This document shows positions 35,790 through 44,363 of a stretch of DNA of 64,000 nucleotides, piece by piece. A program made the position numbers and the translations under genes. The stretch comes from Flavobacterium microcysteis (lineage in GTDB: Bacteria; Bacteroidota; Bacteroidia; Flavobacteriales; Flavobacteriaceae): the NCBI RefSeq assembly GCF_006385255.1, contig NZ_VFJE01000056.1:620001-684000 (forward strand), written 5' to 3'. Numbering within the stretch: the first letter of the stretch is position 1; each line of letters starts with the position of its first letter. The notes under the pieces were generated by a model. It made no database searches. It was given only the letters and a program-made list of their open reading frames with translations, and was not told the origin of the DNA.

Positions 35790-37379
35790 TTAATCAAATT
35801 CTGAAGTAAAAAACAATTTTACGGTTGGGTATTTGTTTTGAGTCATCTGTATTGTAAAATCAGAATCGGCCAAGAACACCAACTGCCCGTATTTGTCGTG
35901 AGCCAGGAACTTTTGCTTAATACGCTTAAACTCTTTGAATTCTTCATTTCTGGCATCGTCAGGCTTTACCCAGCAAGCTTTGTGTACCGGGAAGTTTTCA
36001 TACGAACATTTAGCCCCGTATTCGTGCTCCAGTCGGTATTGGATAACTTCATATTGCAAGGCTCCAACTGTTCCAATTACTTTTCTGTTATTCAGTTCCA
36101 GTGTGAAAAGCTGGGCCACACCTTCATCCATCAGCTGGTCGATACCTTTTTCAAGCTGTTTTGATTTCAACGGATCGGCATTGTTGATATAACGGAAATG
36201 TTCCGGTGAAAAGCTAGGGATTCCTTTAAAGCTCATCAATTCGCCTTCCGTTAGCGTATCTCCAATTTTGAAGTTTCCGGTGTCGTGAAGTCCTACAATA
36301 TCACCTGGATAGGAGATGTCGACGATTTCTTTTTTCTCTGCAAAAAAAGCATTAGGACTGGAGAATTTTAAAGTTTTATTCTGGCGTACGTGAAGATAAG
36401 GTTTGTTTCTTTCAAATGTACCCGATACGATTTTGACAAAAGCCAGTCTGTCCCTGTGTTTAGGGTCCATATTGGCGTGGATTTTAAATACAAATCCAGA
36501 TAATTTACTTTCGTATGGATCAACCAGTCTGGTTTCTGATTCTTTTGGTCTTGGAGACGGTGCAATTTCAACAAAGCAATCCAAAAGTTCACGAACTCCG
36601 AAATTATTCAGGGCAGAACCAAAGAATACAGGTTGCAGCTTTCCTTCAAGATAAGCTTCTCTGTTGAATTTTGGATAAACTTCATCAATCAATTCCAGTT
36701 CTTCACGCAATTTATCAGCCGGTTTTTGACCAATTATTTTTTCCAATTCAGGATTTTGTACATCAGAAAAGGCAATGGTCTCTTCAATATTCTTACGGCT
36801 GTCACCGCTAAAAAGATTGATGTTTTTCTCCCATAAGTTATAGATTCCCTGGAAATCATAACCCATTCCAATCGGGAAACTCAATGGTGTAACCGTTAAT
36901 CCTAATTTCTGCTCCACTTCATCCATCAAATCGAAAGCATCTTTTCCTTCACGGTCTAATTTATTGATGAAAACAATCATCGGGATATTTCTCATTCGGC
37001 AAACAGCAACTAATTTCTCTGTCTGTTCCTCAACCCCTTTTGCTACGTCAATAACAACAATAACACTATCAACGGCTGTAAGCGTTCGATAAGTGTCTTC
37101 TGCAAAATCCTTGTGACCTGGCGTATCAAGAATATTGATTTTTTTATCCTTATAGTTGAATGCCAAAACAGAGGTAGAAACCGAAATTCCTCTCTGGCGC
37201 TCGATTTCCATAAAGTCGGAAGTCGCACCTTTCTTGATTTTGTTGTTCTTTACGGCACCAGCTTCCTGAATTGCCCCTCCAAACAAAAGCAATTTTTCTG
37301 TCAGTGTTGTTTTTCCGGCATCGGGATGCGAAATAATCCCAAAAGTTCTTCTTCTTTCTATTTCTTTTTGAAAACTCAT
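35790..37379 (-). CDS. prfC: peptide chain release factor 3
   Basis: This 529-residue GTPase recycles RF1/RF2 after termination. The P-loop HPDAGKTT is at 18-25, with DTPGHKDF, NKLDR and ERQRGISV (switch I) all present; the C-terminal RF3 domain (CSYENFPVHKACWV) distinguishes it from EF-G. I chose the ATG at 37379 (MSFQKEIERRRTFG), since the family starts there; eight upstream in-frame codons look non-coding. It is convergent with the T9SS locus and shares its terminator. Confidence 0.93.
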   Translation of the reverse strand: MSFQKEIERRRTFGIISHPDAGKTTLTEKLLLFGGAIQEAGAVKNNKIKKGATSDFMEIERQRGISVSTSVLAFNYKDKKINILDTPGHKDFAEDTYRTLTAVDSVIVVIDVAKGVEEQTEKLVAVCRMRNIPMIVFINKLDREGKDAFDLMDEVEQKLGLTVTPLSFPIGMGYDFQGIYNLWEKNINLFSGDSRKNIEETIAFSDVQNPELEKIIGQKPADKLREELELIDEVYPKFNREAYLEGKLQPVFFGSALNNFGVRELLDCFVEIAPSPRPKESETRLVDPYESKLSGFVFKIHANMDPKHRDRLAFVKIVSGTFERNKPYLHVRQNKTLKFSSPNAFFAEKKEIVDISYPGDIVGLHDTGNFKIGDTLTEGELMSFKGIPSFSPEHFRYINNADPLKSKQLEKGIDQLMDEGVAQLFTLELNNRKVIGTVGALQYEVIQYRLEHEYGAKCSYENFPVHKACWVKPDDARNEEFKEFKRIKQKFLAHDKYGQLVFLADSDFTIQMTQNKYPTVKLFFTSEFD

Positions 37380-37400
37380 ATTCTGTATAAAAATGGATTG

Positions 37401-37408
37401 CAAAAATA
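37401..37408 (-). promoter_or_regulatory. candidate -7 element of prfC
   Basis: On the minus strand this reads TATTTTTG, 21 bp before the chosen ATG. That implies a very short leader, and a -33 element was not found at the usual spacing. It supports the downstream start codon for prfC, because upstream codons would lie in the promoter. Confidence 0.4.
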
Positions 37409-37546
37409 CTATTTATTCAACAAATAATCAGCGTATAATAATAACAAGAAATTGGAGTTATGCTTTTTATTAAATACCACTCCCTAATACATGAAAATAT
37501 CGCTAATAATTTGTTAATAAATTTTTGTTAATAGTAAGGGCCGTAC

Positions 37547-37576
37547 TTGTTTAATGCGTTTGAATTGTTACTTTTG
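37547..37576 (+). promoter_or_regulatory. promoter of the PPIase/SurA operon
   Basis: TTG at 37547-37549, 19 bp, then TACTTTTG at 37569-37576 matches the Bacteroidota promoter. The leader would be about 45 nt. Confidence 0.6.
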
Positions 37577-37626
37577 TTGATTGCTATCCAGGCGTTAAAT
37601 TAATTCCAACTTATAGAATTTACATA

Positions 37627-39597
37627 ATGAACTTAAAACAATTGTTCTTCGGAGTACTGCTTTCCGCAAGTTTTACGAGTTTCGCTCAAAACAACAATAA
37701 GGAAGTTTTATTTACAATTGATGATAAACCTTATTATACAGATGAATTTGCAAGGGTTTATAACAAAAACATTGATCTGGTAAAAGACGAATCCCAAAAA
37801 GATCTGAATCAATACCTTGATTTATTTGTCGGTTACAAGTTGAAAATTAATAAAGCCAATAAGCTAGGACTTCAAAATGGTCAGGCCTATCAGGCGGAGT
37901 TAAAATCATACAGAAACCAGCTTTCAAAAAATTATCTTACCGATTCTAAGGTTACAAACGAACTTATCGAAGAGGCTTATCAAAGATCTTTGAAAGAAAT
38001 CAAGGCAGCCCATATCTTGTTTATGGTAGATGAAAATGCTTCTCCTGAAGATACTTTAAAAGCATATAAAAAAGCTGTTGAGGTTAGAGAGAAAGCTCAA
38101 AAAGGAGAAAACTTCGGAGAGCTTGCCGTTAAATATTCTGAAGACCCTTCTGCAAAGGAAAATAAAGGTGAGTTAGGCTATTTCTCTGTTTTCAGAATGG
38201 TATACCCATTTGAATCAGCAGCCTATAAAACTGCAAAAGGTCAGGTGTCAAAAATTGTCAGAACCCGTTTCGGTTACCATTTGATAAAAGTAGAAGACAT
38301 TAGAGACAACCGTGGAGAACTTACAGTTGCTCATATCATGATTCTAAAGCCAAATAACCAAAATCCTGAAGAAGCTGAAAAAGCAAAAAATACAATTCAG
38401 GAAATTTATAAAAAACTACAACAGGGCGAGAACTTCGAAAGCCTTGCTAAACAATTTTCTCAAGATAAGTCGACAGCTTCAAAAGGAGGTTTACTAAACC
38501 GTTTTGGTTCAGGCCAGCTAAGTTCTGAAGAATTTGAAGATGCCGCATTTACGTTGAAAAATCCAAACGATTATTCAGCTCCGGTAGAAAGCAATTTCGG
38601 ATGGCACATTATCAAGTTGATTGAAAAGCATCCAGTTAAGACATCTCAGGAAATGCATGCGGAGTTGGATAATAAAATCAGAAAAGACGAACGCTCAAGA
38701 CTGATTACAAATTCATTGACTGAAAAACTGAAAAAGAAATATTCAGTAAAAAGAAATGACAAACTATTTGCCGCAATTACAAAAACTGTAAACGACAAAT
38801 TTTATACAAACGAATGGAAGCTTCCAGAAAATATGAAACCTTTTGAAGGTAACCTGGTTACAATCGATAACAAGGCTATCTCAGGAGAAGAGTTTCTTAA
38901 ATATTTGGCTGCACAACAAAGAGCTGAAAATACGATCAAGCCAATCAGCAAGTTGGTAGACAAAAAATATCAGGAATATGTTGATGTAAAAGTCAATGAA
39001 TTGTACAATAACAATCTTGAAAACGAATTCCCTGATTTTGCTGCTGTAATGGAAGAATACCGTGACGGTTTGCTGCTTTTTGATTTGATGGAAAAAGAAA
39101 TCTGGGAAAAAGCAAAAACAGATTCAATCGGATTACAGAATTTTTACGAAGCCAGAAAAAACAATTACCGTTGGGGGAATAGACTAGATGCTCTGGTTCT
39201 TTCTTCAACCAAAAAAGATATGGCCAAACAGGCACAAAAACTATTGAAGCAAGGGAAATCGGCTGAATTCATCAAAGAAAAATTCAACCTAAACGGTAAA
39301 GTCGAGATCATGTCGAATGCCGGGATTTTTGAAGAAAATAGTGATGCCTTGCCAAAAGGTATTGAAAAGAAAGACGGAGTTTCCGAAATTATAAAAGAGG
39401 GTGAATACTATTTTGTTGTAAAAATAAACAAACACCTTCCGGCAGGACCAAAAACATTGGAAGAAGCTAAAGGTAAAGTCGTGAACGATTACCAGCAATA
39501 TCTTGAAGAAAAATGGGTTGGCGATTTGAAGCAGGAATTTAAGGTTGATATCCACCAGCCTTCTTTTGAGAAAGTGAAAAAGCAGATCAAGTCATAA
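37627..39597 (+). CDS. periplasmic peptidyl-prolyl isomerase with two parvulin domains
   Basis: This 656-residue protein has a signal peptide (ending TSFAQ) and no lipobox. An N-terminal chaperone-like helical part (about 25-120) is followed by two parvulin domains, about 125-230 (AAHILFMVDEN, FRMVYPFESAAY, FGYHLIKV) and 233-338 (VAHIMILKP, FGWHIIKL). The last ~300 residues are helical and of unknown type. Parvulins turn prolyl bonds and, in SurA, carry outer-membrane proteins through the periplasm. It is first in a three-gene operon with two further SurA-like genes; the stop of this gene touches the next ATG. Confidence 0.88.
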   Translation: MNLKQLFFGVLLSASFTSFAQNNNKEVLFTIDDKPYYTDEFARVYNKNIDLVKDESQKDLNQYLDLFVGYKLKINKANKLGLQNGQAYQAELKSYRNQLSKNYLTDSKVTNELIEEAYQRSLKEIKAAHILFMVDENASPEDTLKAYKKAVEVREKAQKGENFGELAVKYSEDPSAKENKGELGYFSVFRMVYPFESAAYKTAKGQVSKIVRTRFGYHLIKVEDIRDNRGELTVAHIMILKPNNQNPEEAEKAKNTIQEIYKKLQQGENFESLAKQFSQDKSTASKGGLLNRFGSGQLSSEEFEDAAFTLKNPNDYSAPVESNFGWHIIKLIEKHPVKTSQEMHAELDNKIRKDERSRLITNSLTEKLKKKYSVKRNDKLFAAITKTVNDKFYTNEWKLPENMKPFEGNLVTIDNKAISGEEFLKYLAAQQRAENTIKPISKLVDKKYQEYVDVKVNELYNNNLENEFPDFAAVMEEYRDGLLLFDLMEKEIWEKAKTDSIGLQNFYEARKNNYRWGNRLDALVLSSTKKDMAKQAQKLLKQGKSAEFIKEKFNLNGKVEIMSNAGIFEENSDALPKGIEKKDGVSEIIKEGEYYFVVKINKHLPAGPKTLEEAKGKVVNDYQQYLEEKWVGDLKQEFKVDIHQPSFEKVKKQIKS

Positions 39598-40446
39598 ATG
39601 AAGAAGTATGCGGTCATAGGATTGCTATTGCTTCTTGCTTCATGTAATTATTTTAAGCCGGAAGCAAAACCGCAGGCAATTGCAAGAGTAAATGACTCGT
39701 ATTTGTTTAAGGATGAAATCAAGGATCTGGTGCCGCCAGGAACATCAAAAGAAGACAGTATTGTTATTGTTAGGAATTTCATCGACCGCTGGGCATCACA
39801 AAAATTGATGATGTCTGCAGCAGAGATTAATTTGAGTACTGATAAACAGGCGGAATATAACGAGCTGATCAGACAGTATAAAATTGATCTTTACACAAAA
39901 GGTTATTTAGAAGAATTGGTAAAAACTACAGTAGATACAGTAATCACTGAAGCGGAACTAAAAGAATATTATAAGCAGAATAAAGAAAATTTCAAGACGG
40001 ACGGAACTTTAGTGAAATTGCGTTATATCAATTTGCCCAAAGACCATCCTAAATTTCAGACCATAAAAAGCAAGTTTTTTGACTATAGGAAATCAGACAA
40101 GAAATTTTGGGACACGTATGGAATGCAGTTCAAAAGTTTTGTGTTGAACGATTCAGTTTGGGTAGAAATGAATCAGGTATATCGAAAGTTGCCTTTCATT
40201 ACACCGGATAACAGGCCGCAATATATTTCAGCTGGAAAGACAATAGAAAAACAAGACTCTTTGGAGGTTTATCTTGTAAAAGTCACAAATGTTCTGGACA
40301 AAAATCAAATAAGTCCATATGAGTATATAAAACCGACATTAGAACAGGTGATTTTAAACAAAAGAAAATTAGAATTAATAAAAAAAATTGAAAAAGACAT
40401 TACTGATGATGCCATTAAAAATGAGAAGTATGAAATCTATAATTAA
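39598..40446 (+). CDS. SurA-like lipoprotein lacking a PPIase domain
   Basis: This 282-residue protein has a lipobox (LLASC, Cys16) followed by NYFKPEA. It lacks the acidic surface-export signal of flavobacterial lipoproteins, so it probably faces the periplasm. The body has a SurA-N-like helical pattern (INLSTDKQAEYNELIRQYKI, then TEAELKEYYKQNKENFK), but I see no parvulin motif. It follows the PPIase with no gap and overlaps the next gene by 17 bp, so the three are likely co-translated and may form a complex. The family is common in Bacteroidota as a hypothetical or PPIase-related protein; the function is inferred from context. Confidence 0.75.
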   Translation: MKKYAVIGLLLLLASCNYFKPEAKPQAIARVNDSYLFKDEIKDLVPPGTSKEDSIVIVRNFIDRWASQKLMMSAAEINLSTDKQAEYNELIRQYKIDLYTKGYLEELVKTTVDTVITEAELKEYYKQNKENFKTDGTLVKLRYINLPKDHPKFQTIKSKFFDYRKSDKKFWDTYGMQFKSFVLNDSVWVEMNQVYRKLPFITPDNRPQYISAGKTIEKQDSLEVYLVKVTNVLDKNQISPYEYIKPTLEQVILNKRKLELIKKIEKDITDDAIKNEKYEIYN

Positions 40447-41842
40447 GAATGCCTGCCTGATTTTTGGCTTTGCAGCATTTTTCAATGCCGCAAATGCACA
40501 GGAAATCATTCAGAACGATACTGTAAAGAAAGTCGTTCCGAAACCTGTGAGTCAGAAACAGAAAATAGACGGAGTAATTGCCGTTGTAGGTGATTATGTG
40601 ATTTTGGATTCTGATATTGATATTGCATATATTGAAATTGCAAACCAGGGTAATCCAACAAAAGATATTACAAGATGTCAGTTGCTTGGTAAATTGCTGG
40701 AAGATAAATTATATGCGCATCAGGCAGTTCAAGATAGTATTGTTGTGACCGATGCCGAAATCAACAGTATGATGGAGGAAAGAATCGATGCTTTCGTAGA
40801 ACGTGCTGGCTCGATGGAAAAATTACTTAAAATCTATAACAGACCAAACGAAGAAGAGTTCAGAACCTACTTTTTTGATATCTTGAAAATGGGTAAGCTA
40901 ACCTCTGGAATGAGAAATAAAATCATCGAAAATGTTGAAATCACTCCGGAAGAAGTAAGGACATTCTTTAAAAAATTCCCAAAAGAAGATTTGCCACAGA
41001 TTGGAGCAGAAATCGAAGTATCTCAAATTGTGGTTAATCCGGTAGTTACTAAAGAAGAAAGGCAGAAGGTGATTGACAAGCTGAACGAATTCAGAAACGA
41101 TGTAATGTCCGGAAATGGAAGTTTTTTCAGTAAGGCGGTTTTGTATAGTAAGGATGAAGGCACAAAGTCTAATGGTGGTTTCATGCGTGTTAACAGAAAG
41201 AGTAATATGCTGGTCAAAGAATTTAAGGAAAGAGCTTTTAGTCTTGAAGAAGGACAGATTTCGGAACCCTTTGAAACGGAATATGGATGGCATATTATTT
41301 TGGTAGAAAAAATACGTGGACAAGATGTCGATTTAAGACACATATTGTTGATTCCGAAAATATCGGAAGAAGCAATGCAAGAAGCAAAAGACAAAATTGT
41401 TGGAGTGAGAAATAAGATTGTTAATGGCGATATTTCATTTGCTGAAGCTGCCAGAAACTCTTCTGATGAGAAAGAAACAAGAGCAAATGGTGGAGTATTG
41501 ATCAATCCTCAATCACTTGATCCTCGTTTTGATTTGACTAAAATGGATCCGTCATTATATGTACAGGTTTCAGATCTTGGTGAAGGCCAAGTATCACAAC
41601 CAATCGTTGACGAAGACAGAATAGGACGCAAAACCTACAAATTGATTACTGTTACAAAACGTTATGATGCTCACACTGCTGATTATGCACAAGATTATTT
41701 GAAAATCAAAGATTTGGCTTTAAAAGAAAAACAGATCAAAGCTATCAGCAAATGGACAGAAGAAAAAATCAAAGAAACTTACATTAAGATTAATGGAGAA
41801 TACAGAGATTGCACTTTTGTAAACAACTGGCTTAAGAAGTAA
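40430..41842 (+). CDS. surA: SurA-type periplasmic chaperone/PPIase
   Basis: This 470-residue protein has a signal peptide (MKSIIKNACLIFGFAAFFNA, ending NAQ), then a SurA N-terminal domain (DGVIAVVGDYVILDSDIDIA). Parvulin domain 1 is at ~195-300 (VSQIVVNP, YGWHIILVEK) and parvulin domain 2 at ~302-405 (LRHILLIPK, SQPIVDEDRIGRKTYKLI). SurA escorts unfolded outer-membrane proteins. I prefer ATG 40430, which gives a clean signal peptide; ATG 40421 adds three residues. It overlaps the lipoprotein gene upstream and is followed at 49 bp by a MoxR ATPase. Confidence 0.88.
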   Translation: MKSIIKNACLIFGFAAFFNAANAQEIIQNDTVKKVVPKPVSQKQKIDGVIAVVGDYVILDSDIDIAYIEIANQGNPTKDITRCQLLGKLLEDKLYAHQAVQDSIVVTDAEINSMMEERIDAFVERAGSMEKLLKIYNRPNEEEFRTYFFDILKMGKLTSGMRNKIIENVEITPEEVRTFFKKFPKEDLPQIGAEIEVSQIVVNPVVTKEERQKVIDKLNEFRNDVMSGNGSFFSKAVLYSKDEGTKSNGGFMRVNRKSNMLVKEFKERAFSLEEGQISEPFETEYGWHIILVEKIRGQDVDLRHILLIPKISEEAMQEAKDKIVGVRNKIVNGDISFAEAARNSSDEKETRANGGVLINPQSLDPRFDLTKMDPSLYVQVSDLGEGQVSQPIVDEDRIGRKTYKLITVTKRYDAHTADYAQDYLKIKDLALKEKQIKAISKWTEEKIKETYIKINGEYRDCTFVNNWLKK

Positions 41843-41891
41843 TCCGATACATTTAATCAAATCGAAATTTTAATAACCAAACAATTATAGA

Positions 41892-42845
41892 ATGTCAGAC
41901 GTTGCTGCAATACAGAATCTGGTTCAGAAAAGAATAGAGCTAAAAAAGGAAATCTCAAAAATAATTGTAGGGCAGGAAGTAGTAGTAGACCAAATCTTGC
42001 TGAGCATTTTTTCCGGAGGGCACGCCCTTTTGGTTGGAGTTCCTGGATTAGCAAAGACTTTAATGGTCAATACGATTTCTCAGGCTCTTGGTTTGGATTT
42101 CAAACGTATTCAGTTTACGCCAGATTTGATGCCTTCGGATATTCTTGGAAGTGAAATTCTCGATGAAAACCGTCAGTTCAAATTTATAAAAGGACCTATT
42201 TTCTCAAACATCATTTTGGCGGATGAGATTAACAGGACACCGCCTAAAACGCAGGCAGCACTTCTTGAAGCCATGCAGGAAAGAGCGGTAACTATTGCCG
42301 GACAGCATTATAAATTGTCGTTGCCGTATTTTGTACTGGCAACTCAAAACCCAATTGAGCAGGAAGGAACCTATCCGCTTCCGGAAGCACAGCTTGACCG
42401 TTTTATGTTTGCCATAAAATTAGACTATCCGTCATTTTCTGAAGAAGTACAGGTCGTAAAAAGTACTACTACAGATCAGACAGAAAAAATAAACCCGCTT
42501 TTCACAGCACAAGAAATCATCGATTTCCAACACCTGATTCGTCGTATTCCTGTAGCAGATAATGTTATTGAATATGCAGTAACACTGGTAAGCAAAACCC
42601 GTCCGGATAATTCACTGTCAAATGATTATGTGAAAAACTACCTGGATTGGGGAGCAGGGCCAAGAGCGTCTCAAAACCTAATATTGGCTGCAAAAGCTCA
42701 CGCTGCTTTTAACGGAAAGTTTTCTCCGGATATTGAAGATGTGAAAGCAGTTGCAACTAGTATTCTTCGTCACAGGATTATCAAAAATTACAAAGCAGAT
42801 GCAGAAGGAATTTCGGAAGAAATGATTATCCAGAAATTAATGTAA
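41892..42845 (+). CDS. MoxR-family AAA+ ATPase
   Basis: This 317-residue ATPase has Walker A GVPGLAKT (49-56), Walker B ILADEINR (Asp111-Glu112) and the MoxR sequences PLPEAQLDRF and ATQNPIEQEGTYPL. MoxR proteins act as chaperones, usually with von Willebrand A or DUF58 partners that deliver client proteins or metals. Here it follows surA, with no DUF58 or VWA gene downstream; the next gene is an acyltransferase. A role in periplasmic or envelope maturation is inferred from the neighbours. Confidence 0.9.
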   Translation: MSDVAAIQNLVQKRIELKKEISKIIVGQEVVVDQILLSIFSGGHALLVGVPGLAKTLMVNTISQALGLDFKRIQFTPDLMPSDILGSEILDENRQFKFIKGPIFSNIILADEINRTPPKTQAALLEAMQERAVTIAGQHYKLSLPYFVLATQNPIEQEGTYPLPEAQLDRFMFAIKLDYPSFSEEVQVVKSTTTDQTEKINPLFTAQEIIDFQHLIRRIPVADNVIEYAVTLVSKTRPDNSLSNDYVKNYLDWGAGPRASQNLILAAKAHAAFNGKFSPDIEDVKAVATSILRHRIIKNYKADAEGISEEMIIQKLM

Positions 42846-42893
42846 GCACTGTAAAATTTACATTCCGTAGAAGCTATTCACGATTTGTATTTC

Positions 42894-42901
42894 TATATTT
42901 G
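42894..42901 (+). promoter_or_regulatory. candidate -7 element before the acyltransferase
   Basis: TATATTTG matches TAnnTTTG and ends 18 bp before the TTG start codon, giving a very short leader. No -33 TTTG was found at 19-21 bp. Confidence 0.35.
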
Positions 42902-42918
42902 AAAGAAATACAGACACA

Positions 42919-44046
42919 TTGCTAAAGCAACAATTACACAATCCGCACCGCATTTTCGGTTTAGATCTCATGAGAGCCGTAGCCATACTTATGGTATTAA
43001 GCTCGCATTGTCTTTGGATTTATCCTGAAAGCAACAGCTTTATTGCGCAGCTTTTAAAATTGTTTGGCTTTTTGGGCGTTGAAATTTTCTTTGTCCTTAG
43101 CGGTTTTCTTATCGGAAAAATTCTTCTGCAATCCTATCTCAAAGAGGACTTTTACTTTTCGCATGTCAGGAATTTTCTAAAAAGAAGATGGTTCAGGACA
43201 CTTCCTAATTATTTTCTGATTCTGCTAATTAATATACTCATAGCAGCTATTATCGGTTACAAAATCGAATCGTTGTGGAAGTACTTCTTTTTTGTTCAGA
43301 ATTTTGATAGAGCCATGCCAGCGTTCTTTCCTGAGTCCTGGAGTCTTTCAGTTGAAGAATGGGCTTATGTAGTCTTGCCTTTGCTCTTAGTGTTGGCAGG
43401 TTTTTTTGCAAAGCCTAAAAACAAATCAAGATTCTTTGTGATACTTCTAGTGCTTTTGATAATGGTTTCATTATTGGCAAAAATCATTTGCTACCAAAAC
43501 ACGCTTCTAACCAACTTGGATATTTGGAATGTATCTTTAAAAGCTGTGGTGATTTACCGTCTTGACGCTATTTTTTATGGAGTATTGGCAAGTTGGATGT
43601 ATTGCCGATATCCTAATTTTTGGAAAAAAAACAAATCCATTTTTCTGGTAATTGGTATTTTATGTTTCCTGTTTATCGCTTTCGGAATAGGTAAAATAGG
43701 TTTCACTCCGGAAGGACAAAATAGGTTTCTTTATGTTGCCTATCTTCCCATAGTTTCTATCTCTATTTCCTTATTCCTTCCGTTTTTATCTGGCTGGAAA
43801 TCAGAGAGGTCAATGCTAAAAAGCCCTGTTGTTTTTATAAGCCTGATTTCATATTCGATATACCTTTTGCATTACAGCGTAATCCTGCAATTGATGAAGT
43901 ATTTTATACCGGTCGAAGAGTATTCAATGTTGCAAAAACATGTCTTTACTTTTACTTATTTACTGCTCACAATTATCCTAAGTTATGCACTCTATGTTTG
44001 GTATGAAAAGCCAATGATGGACTTGAGAGAAAAATCAAAAAAATAG
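42919..44046 (+). CDS. membrane acyltransferase 3 family protein
   Basis: This 375-residue protein has about ten transmembrane helices. It has the acyltransferase-3 signature RIFGLDLMRAVAILMVLSSH (the His is the probable catalytic residue), FFVLSGFLIGKIL and PESWSLSVEEWAYVVLPLL. Such enzymes move acyl, often acetyl, groups onto sugars of surface polysaccharide or lipid. No ATG precedes the conserved start before an in-frame stop at 42868, so the TTG at 42919 is the likely start; the first ATG (42970) would cut into the motif. The target is unknown and the gene is isolated from any polysaccharide cluster. Confidence 0.82.
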   Translation: MLKQQLHNPHRIFGLDLMRAVAILMVLSSHCLWIYPESNSFIAQLLKLFGFLGVEIFFVLSGFLIGKILLQSYLKEDFYFSHVRNFLKRRWFRTLPNYFLILLINILIAAIIGYKIESLWKYFFFVQNFDRAMPAFFPESWSLSVEEWAYVVLPLLLVLAGFFAKPKNKSRFFVILLVLLIMVSLLAKIICYQNTLLTNLDIWNVSLKAVVIYRLDAIFYGVLASWMYCRYPNFWKKNKSIFLVIGILCFLFIAFGIGKIGFTPEGQNRFLYVAYLPIVSISISLFLPFLSGWKSERSMLKSPVVFISLISYSIYLLHYSVILQLMKYFIPVEEYSMLQKHVFTFTYLLLTIILSYALYVWYEKPMMDLREKSKK

Positions 44047-44363
44047 CAATTTTACGAAGTCGATTTTTCTTCTTTTCGGCCGTCAGCCCGTAATTTAGAA
44101 GCATTCTTAATTCATGGGCTACTCTTTTGGGGAGTACAAATTTCGAATTTGACAAAAAAAAGATTTTAAATTAACAAAAACGGAAAAAATTAATTAGTTT
44201 TTAATTATAATTTAATAATAATCATTAAAAATTAGATTTTAGGAATAATAATGTTTTGAAACACGGCTTTTTTTAAAAATCTTTCAAATATGGAGGGAAA
44301 TGAGTAAATTTGCATTGCAAAGAAACAAACTAAAATATAAATAAAATAGACTAATTACTGATT
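44047..44363 (+). other. intergenic region upstream of aconitase
   Basis: This 317-bp stretch is AT-rich and holds no convincing gene. A minus-strand 60-codon ORF at 43973-44155 overlaps the end of the acyltransferase gene, has no recognisable motif and is rejected. The right end contains the aconitase promoter (listed separately). Confidence 0.5.
44282..44312 (+). promoter_or_regulatory. aconitase promoter
   Basis: TTTC at 44282-44285 (one mismatch to TTTG), 19 bp, then TAAATTTG at 44305-44312. The leader would be about 45 nt. Confidence 0.55.

Noticed and set aside
42919..44046. Acyltransferase as part of an O-antigen or capsule cluster
   Set aside because: No glycosyltransferase, flippase or polymerase gene is nearby.
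43973..44155. 60-codon minus-strand ORF at the end of the acyltransferase gene
   Set aside because: It overlaps the real gene, has no family motif and no promoter.
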